Part shown: piece by piece, positions 56,299 through 64,000 of the stretch | Layout: every line of letters begins with the position of its first letter | Numbering within the stretch: the first letter of the stretch is position 1 | The notes under the pieces: model-generated | What the model saw: only the letters and a program-made list of their open reading frames with translations | What the model was told of the DNA's origin: nothing | Databases searched by the model: none | Position numbers and translations under genes: made by a program | NCBI GenBank assembly: GCA_963920665.1 | Contig: OY987268.1 | Location: 21,392,501-21,456,500, forward strand | Direction: 5' to 3' | From: Straminergon stramineum | Lineage: Eukaryota; Streptophyta; Bryopsida; Hypnales; Calliergonaceae | DNA: 64,000 nt

Positions 56299-59200
56299 GA
56301 GTTGCAAGCCCATTTCAATGACTTCAAAGATGAGTAGGTTATGGCATCTCTTCCATTGGTCTTCACACTTGATATGTTAAGACTCTTCTAGCAAGCTCAA
56401 AATTTACAAATAGGATGGACAAGGCCTAGTAAAGGCTTGCTTAATTCATCATAATAAAAATCTTCTAAGAATATCCTTACCAAGCAAACCCTTAGGAAGT
56501 TCTAGTGCATTCTAGGCTTAGCCAAGCATTCCACCGTGAGCACATCATCTCAATAAAATAACACAAGTTCTTCAAATTGAGTATCCATTCTACCAAGTTT
56601 GAGGGTCTCTCAACATTTTGAGTGCACCCAAAACCTAGCTCTTAATTAATTAGGAGATTTGAGAATTCTAACTCTTTCTAGTTCATCATGATTCTAGAAC
56701 ATGTATGTTTTTTGGAAGGTAAAAATTCTAATGCAAATCTATAGTGATCTTGAAGAATGCATATAGAATTTTTCCATTCTTTACATGTCTTATTACAATG
56801 CAATAAAAGAAGATGTATTGATGACTATGCCCTTGAAGCTATTTTTGATATCTGGGTAAATTGTCTTTTCCATGTACTCCGAGGAGCTCCAAACAAAAAT
56901 TTTGCATCAATAGGCAATGTCTAGATCAAACTCTATTATAGTAGTCATTCAATATCAACATTATATTACATTTAGAGTAGAATGAAACTTGCTAAAGTTC
57001 CACACCATTCTTTTGAAATACAGAGGTCTAACTTATTCTAGTGGATAGGAATCAAAAGTCAATATCTTCATGAGACAAATTGCCGAACACATATGGACTG
57101 ATCAAACTTACAAAAACAAGTAAACGCTAGAAAGATTGACTTCTAATGCCTTCAAAGCCATTTTGGGTATTTTGGTAGATTGTCTCTCTAATACATCCGA
57201 AGGCAAGACACTAAATCCTCCATTCATAGGTGGGCCTAGCCGCCCAGTTGATATGGTACACAGGTTAGACTATGGTGCCCGGTCATGCCTCCGCTCCCAT
57301 TGTGACCTAAACAAACTCCGACTTGACAAAGGCCTAGTCATCCATCTACAGATGTTAAACCTTAACAAGATGTCCAACACCCCCTTCAAGAGGACGTGTT
57401 AATGAAAAGTGAATGTTTTGCACATTGTTGTGTATTGCAATAGAATAAAAGTTTAATATTTTACTCTTAGATTGGATAATTGACTGCTTTAGGGTTTACG
57501 ACAATTCATGGCAACAATTTAAGGACTTATATTAGTTCTGCAACTTGTAGAAACACACCATTGGAAGCAAGTGTTATTTATTTATTTAAAATTTGCATCA
57601 TTTTCCATGTACAATACAATTTAGATTGCTCAATTGCATTAGGATTTTAAAGTGGTAGTTTAGGGTTGGGGGAGGTTCTCCTTGCACTTCATGTAGTCTC
57701 AATTGTTTTTGAAGCAGCTAAGCTTTTGAGTCACTTGTGGAGATTGCAATGAGGTTTAGGGCAATGTTGATTGCACCTCTTTACTCATGTGGTTACATCT
57801 TCGTGAATAAAGCCGCTTCATTGTTTATAGCTTTATGCAATAGTATGTATTCTATATCTTCCACATGCTTCACAAAATAGGGATCAAACTATATTGCTTG
57901 GCTGGTTAGGAAAGTTGAGCTACAAGGCTCTTTCAACTTGTTCATCAAAGACTTTCTCCTTCATACTGTACTTCATTTTTGGGTTGTGGAGTGCTCAATA
58001 GACATAATTGACACTTGTGAATCACTTGAATTTGAAAAATAGCACATTACTTAGACAATAGTGGTATAGGCTTCGAATTTTATATTTCCTATAGGACATA
58101 TCTTCTCGTGCCATTTGTATAGCATGCCTACTATATGTATTTGGAAATGGTATGCATTGTCTTTTCTTGTACTCTTGTCCTTTGTCAGTTGGTAGTATGT
58201 TCATCGGTTACGGATGGGACATGCTACAATTGTTTGAACTATCTACACCCCAATTTGAATTATGTCTCTTGCATTGCATTGGAAAATCAAATATCACCAC
58301 CATTTTGTGCCCAAAGACCAATCCAATGTCATAGTGCACGACATCTAAGCCCTCCTTGACTCCACCATCAAAAAAAAAGACAAACTCCCTCACAAATTAG
58401 AAATGAACTTTGAGGTAAGAAAATGGTTCCAAAGAACAACATCTTGCCCACTACGAAGAGAACTCAAGGAAAACTAATACGAATAGGAAAAAAGCAAACA
58501 AGAAGGTCAATCAAATGCGATTGCCTCTGCTACTTCTATGCACACCATAAAGCTCCTAAACCCTAAATTGAAACAATAGACCACAAAGATGAGGACAATG
58601 AAGTCGGCAGAGGAAGTGGATCAACATCAAGCAATAGATGTACCCTAGAAGGCTACAACAAAAACAAACACCATGAACTCTAATCAAGAAACAATGAGCT
58701 GTAAACACCTACACAATGAACTAAATAACCTTACTAAACCAAAAAAGCATGTGGAAGAGGCACAAACAAGGTGCATAGATGAAAGAAGAGCAACAACAAC
58801 AACAACAAAAGAAATATTAAAGCAATCAATTGTCGAAGATGTGTTTCTACAAGTCGTAGTTCAAATATAAGCCCTAAAATCATTGCCATGAACCACCGAA
58901 AATCCTAAAGTAGTCTGATGTCCAATCTAAAAGCAAATTAATTTATCCTTATTCTATAGCATTACGTAGTAACATCTAGGCCACATTCACTTTGTTTCTC
59001 TTTGAGAAGTCCTGTTGAAGGGGGGCATAGGACATCCTATCGGGGTTTAATGTCTACAGATGAACGACTAGGCCTCTATCAACTCATGCTCTATCAAGGT
59101 CACAAAGGAAGCAGGGGCATGGGCGGGCACCATGGTCCAACCCCCGCACCACATTAGCTAGGCCCACCTTCGAATGGAGGATTTAGCGCCCTCCCAACTA

Positions 59201-59472
59201 AAGACTAGCTTCTCAGAGAAAATTTTGCATCACTGGGCAGATTGCACTACTCACTACTAACACAACCAAAAACTTCAACTAAAAATAGGCCGGCTTGGCA
59301 ACAACAATGATTACCACCATCCCTACTAAAAGCTCAAACTATCATTGGGTTCCGCACAAAAATAGCACAAGAAACAAAGAAGTGACTAAAACAACAAGCC
59401 CCTAAGCAAAATGGATCAGAATGTAGCAAAACCTCTTGGACAAACCGAATGTACAGGAGCTACAGGAGTTAA
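56299..59472. other. gene-free DNA with an inverted repeat pair
   Basis: No supported gene. 57200-57400 and 59010-59195 are diverged inverted copies of one sequence (landmarks CTAGGCC, CGGGCACCAT, GCTAGGCCCACCTTC, GGACATC). They are separated by about 1.6 kb of AT-rich DNA. This could be a decayed foldback element or two insertions of one repeat. Confidence 0.55.
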
Positions 59473-59707
59473 GGCTGGGGTGGATTGACCCCCTTGCTCA
59501 TCCCCCCAAGTCATTCTAGGGGTGCACGTAAAAAAAAGACCCCCTATTTCGTGCTTCATTAATTTATCTTCTCTACCTCTCCTAGCAAATTTGGGGTCTC
59601 TCATTGCAAATATGAATTCAAAATTTTAAAATTTTATCATGTGTGAAAAATAAAAAATTTCAGGGTATTTACTTGGGGACGAGCGAGGGGGTCAATCCAC
59701 CCCGGCC
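59473..59707. mobile_element. Mutator-type MITE with 9-bp target duplication
   Basis: A 235-bp element with about 38-bp terminal inverted repeats, starting GGCTGGGGTGGATTGACCCC and ending in the complement of GGCCGGGGTGGATTGACCCC. A perfect 9-bp duplication AGGAGTTAA flanks it (59464-59472, 59708-59716). Nine-base duplications are the hallmark of Mutator-like elements. No coding capacity. Confidence 0.88.
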
Positions 59708-59716
59708 AGGAGTTAA

Positions 59717-61157
59717 CAATTGTGAATCACCAGAGATTCGAACCTGACTTTCGACCTTCGGAAAAAGCTTGATAGAATTTGCGAGTTTTGCTTAGTGCGT
59801 CAACATTGTCAGAGGTTTCGCAAATCCAAGAGAGCCATAGACACTATTAGGCTGCGACGAACCGAGGATTGCCAACTGCACACTGCACAGCATTGGATTG
59901 ATAGTTTAAGCACAGGCTTGCTAAGCCTGGTTACAGACGATTGAGTAGCATTTCTGCTAGACTTGTGGTGGCCATAATTGTAAGACACACAAACTGATTC
60001 GTGTAGTAGACCGTAACCTCGCATTTATCGCAGATTCTAAAGAGCACTCGTAGCTTGTGCACGAAAAAATGCCCATGAATGCCAAATACACCAGAGCCAG
60101 GTGGACCAACTGCTAACGAATACGAACATCTAATTTACTCTAGCTCGATTTTCAGGAAAGTACTAGAACAAACTGCCTCTCTAGTAGCTTCTGCCAATCC
60201 AAAGTCTCCTCCCTTCGATCCCCAGAGCCAATCGCATTACATTTCAATTGGTTTGACACCGCAAGTCCACAACTTCAATGAAACAAACACAATTACATTT
60301 ACATAGAAAGCACCAGCGTGGTAAGTCTCGTTGACCACATATCCACGAAGATCATCATGTTACGCGGAGATTACGCTATTCGATGTCTTACACTCGAACA
60401 CCAGAACTTCAGGTGTCGACTGCCAAACTCATCGTCACGATAGACACAGGTGCAAACAAGAGAGGCAATGATAAATGAAAACTGGAACAAAGTAATTCAC
60501 CAGGTATTTCATCGTACGAACGAGTATTCAGTCAACAAATATGTAACCAAACAAGCAACGGCACTGACAGATATCCATTCACAATGTACAAACGAATACT
60601 TCCCGAGATGACTATTGACAAAATAAATCCTCCGTTTATATGTAGCGCTAATTACAAGAACAACCTACAAGCACCAACCAAGGCTGCATAAAGACAACCC
60701 ATGTGCACGGCATGACACAAGCCTGGAACACAGCATCCATCACAAGTTCGGAGCTCCAATCATGAAAAAGGGCCAGCCTGCAGCTGCTTCTCAACAGAAA
60801 CACTAGGAACCCAAAGGCGCAAACAACGACCTCTAGCACATCCAAACACAGGATGGGGATCGCACGCTCACGGACGTGTCAACAATAGGTCGGAATCCTG
60901 CCACCAAAAGAGCACGTCAGGATGCTCCAAGTCACCCACTGCAAACAACCGACAAGGAAAAGCAGGAGCAAGGGATCCCCGTGTCATCAGGACGAATGGG
61001 CTGTCCACTGGGCCGTCTGTCATCGAACTACGGGAAGCTAACGAATAGTCTGGCTCTAAAAGTAACCACCAGAGAGGGATACTAATTCTCTATCTAAGCC
61101 ACAGATACCACGGGGAGGGCCTATCTCCGGGTGCACTTTATACTTGCATCCACCCAT
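59717..61157. other. downstream flank of the calmodulin gene
   Basis: Base composition is more balanced than in the repeat regions. No coding frame is convincing. The part close to 61157 should include the 3' untranslated region of the calmodulin gene. I could not pinpoint a polyadenylation signal with confidence. Confidence 0.5.
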
Positions 61158-62790
<1,633 letters not shown>

Positions 62791-64000
62791 TTTGGCTTCT
62801 ATTTTTGTTTTCATTCTTTTTCAAAAGCGATCTCAGTGAAGCTATCTACATCCGTCGATATGGATGAAACATACAAAATGTGGATGAAAACACAGATATT
62901 CGTTCACAAGTGTGTAAATTATCCACGATTGAGTGATATTTTCTCTAGATTTTGTAGCAATTGAACAATTCCATTTGTTGAACATAAGAAAATCTATTGT
63001 CAAAATATTCCCTCAAAAAAGTATGGTATAGCTTTTGAGCAATAAATTCACCCTCAAAGAACCTCCATAGATTTGTTGTTGCTTCTTTTTGAATCAAGGT
63101 ACATTTCAAAATTTTCCAATGTAGACACATATGATATGTGGATTCAATTATTGCATCTAACATTAATTCTATATATGAGAATCAAATCCAACACAAAGTT
63201 TTGAAAATGAATTTCCATGTCAAATGTTGATATATCTTTGTCACACTAGAAACACACCATGAAGATATGTGCTGCATTTTCAGAAATTTTATTTTGGCAC
63301 TTTCTTTCTTTATGTTGCTTTTGTTAAATCCTTCAACAACCATCAACAAAATACTTAGTAGCATAGTTTGGAAGTGTCAACAATTCCTAATTTTTGGAAT
63401 AAGGATGTATACTTGATAATATTGTAGGTGCATTTTAAAGGCACATTCCAACAAAACTTACATATTGAATTTGGAAAAGAAATGCTCTTGCAATCTATGT
63501 TCCATACAAAGACAAAGGATTTTTTTTAAAAAGTTTTCAATACTTTTTGAGAAGGAATATGCTTGAAAACAATTAAAGTGGTGAAGTTTTATGGAAAATG
63601 CTACAAGATTGTTTATTACCTTCATTTAAAATCAATCTAACTACCAAAGTTACCAAAAAAGTAGAAAGTTCAACCTATAATTGCCGTAATTATCACAAAT
63701 TCATTTATAAATACAAAAATAAACATAGTTAAGTACATAAAAGAGATCGTATAGTATTATTTTACTAGAAGTAATAGTACATTTCATAGATATGGAAATA
63801 TTGTGTGTGTCCAAGATTGTGCACAAAAAGCAAGGAATGATTCAACTCCTAAATAAGGAGATGTTCAATTTTGAACAATATGTCGTGTAATTATAGATCA
63901 CCATATACAACACATTGTATAGCCACAACTATTAATCAAAACATCAATCAAAACCAACAAAAGAAAGTGTCAAAAATACCCTTTGAAGTGTAGATTCTTA
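62791..64000. other. gene-free AT-rich DNA
   Basis: No supported coding, RNA or repeat feature. Composition returns to the AT-rich background beyond the calmodulin promoter. Confidence 0.65.

Noticed and set aside
57136..57402. An 88-residue frame
   Set aside because: It coincides with one arm of the inverted repeat pair and has no recognisable domain.
59720..59780. tRNA-like B-box (complement of GATTCGAACCTGA)
   Set aside because: There is no cloverleaf, A-box or tail nearby; a single box-like match is expected by chance.

Overview
The window looks like nuclear DNA of a land plant with a large, repeat-rich genome. The evidence is a plant-type calmodulin gene with one intron, a Ty1/Copia retrotransposon primed by plant-type initiator tRNA-Met, short CCCTAAA telomere-like tracts, and layers of nested repeats. 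I cannot name the species. The only convincing host gene is the calmodulin gene near the right end (61158-62052, minus strand). Almost everything else is mobile or repeat DNA.

Layout. 1-10037: gene-free, with a small foldback MITE (473-620) and one copy of a non-coding LTR-type repeat (4498-9288). 10038-15535: a young but inactivated Copia element with 246-bp LTRs, a GAAAA target duplication and one 4.1-kb reading frame broken only by in-frame stops. 15541-20340: decayed tandem repeats and the remains of a retroelement protease region. 20344-23590: a second copy of the LTR-type repeat, interrupted by a 21.3-kb element. 44950-56298: more LTR-type repeat copies, a 4.7-kb non-coding element built of GTCCGCC-rich arrays and six 65-bp palindromes, and two nested MITEs. 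56299-64000: mostly gene-free DNA, a Mutator-type MITE with a 9-bp target duplication, and the calmodulin gene with its GC-rich promoter.

Main discovery. 23599-44941 appears to be one giant hAT-superfamily DNA transposon. It has 11-bp terminal inverted repeats (CATGGTTGTTC / CAGGGTTGTTC) and a perfect 8-bp target duplication, GTTCATGG. The related repeat at 6270-9288 carries the same site unoccupied. The element encodes a BED-finger hAT transposase (with two in-frame stops) and four further intronless genes: a RING-H2 protein, a protein-kinase-like protein with HND and DWG in place of HRD and DFG, and two proteins that share with the RING protein an N-terminal domain I do not recognise (hallmarks WCHI, then a K-[LF]-F-P turn, then VDW).

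Upstream of each of the five genes lies an array of a CpG-rich 14-mer close to ACCCGCRGTCGCCC, mostly oriented like the gene it precedes. Three genes also share a core-promoter-like block. The same 14-mer forms subterminal arrays about 190-210 bp from each transposon end. This suggests one DNA-binding system that both marks the ends and co-regulates the cargo. A MITE at 52693-53314 retains just the two ends of this family, so the family has been mobilised more than once.

Several genes carry in-frame stops that can each be explained by one C-to-T or G-to-A change, the pattern expected from deamination of methylated cytosine.
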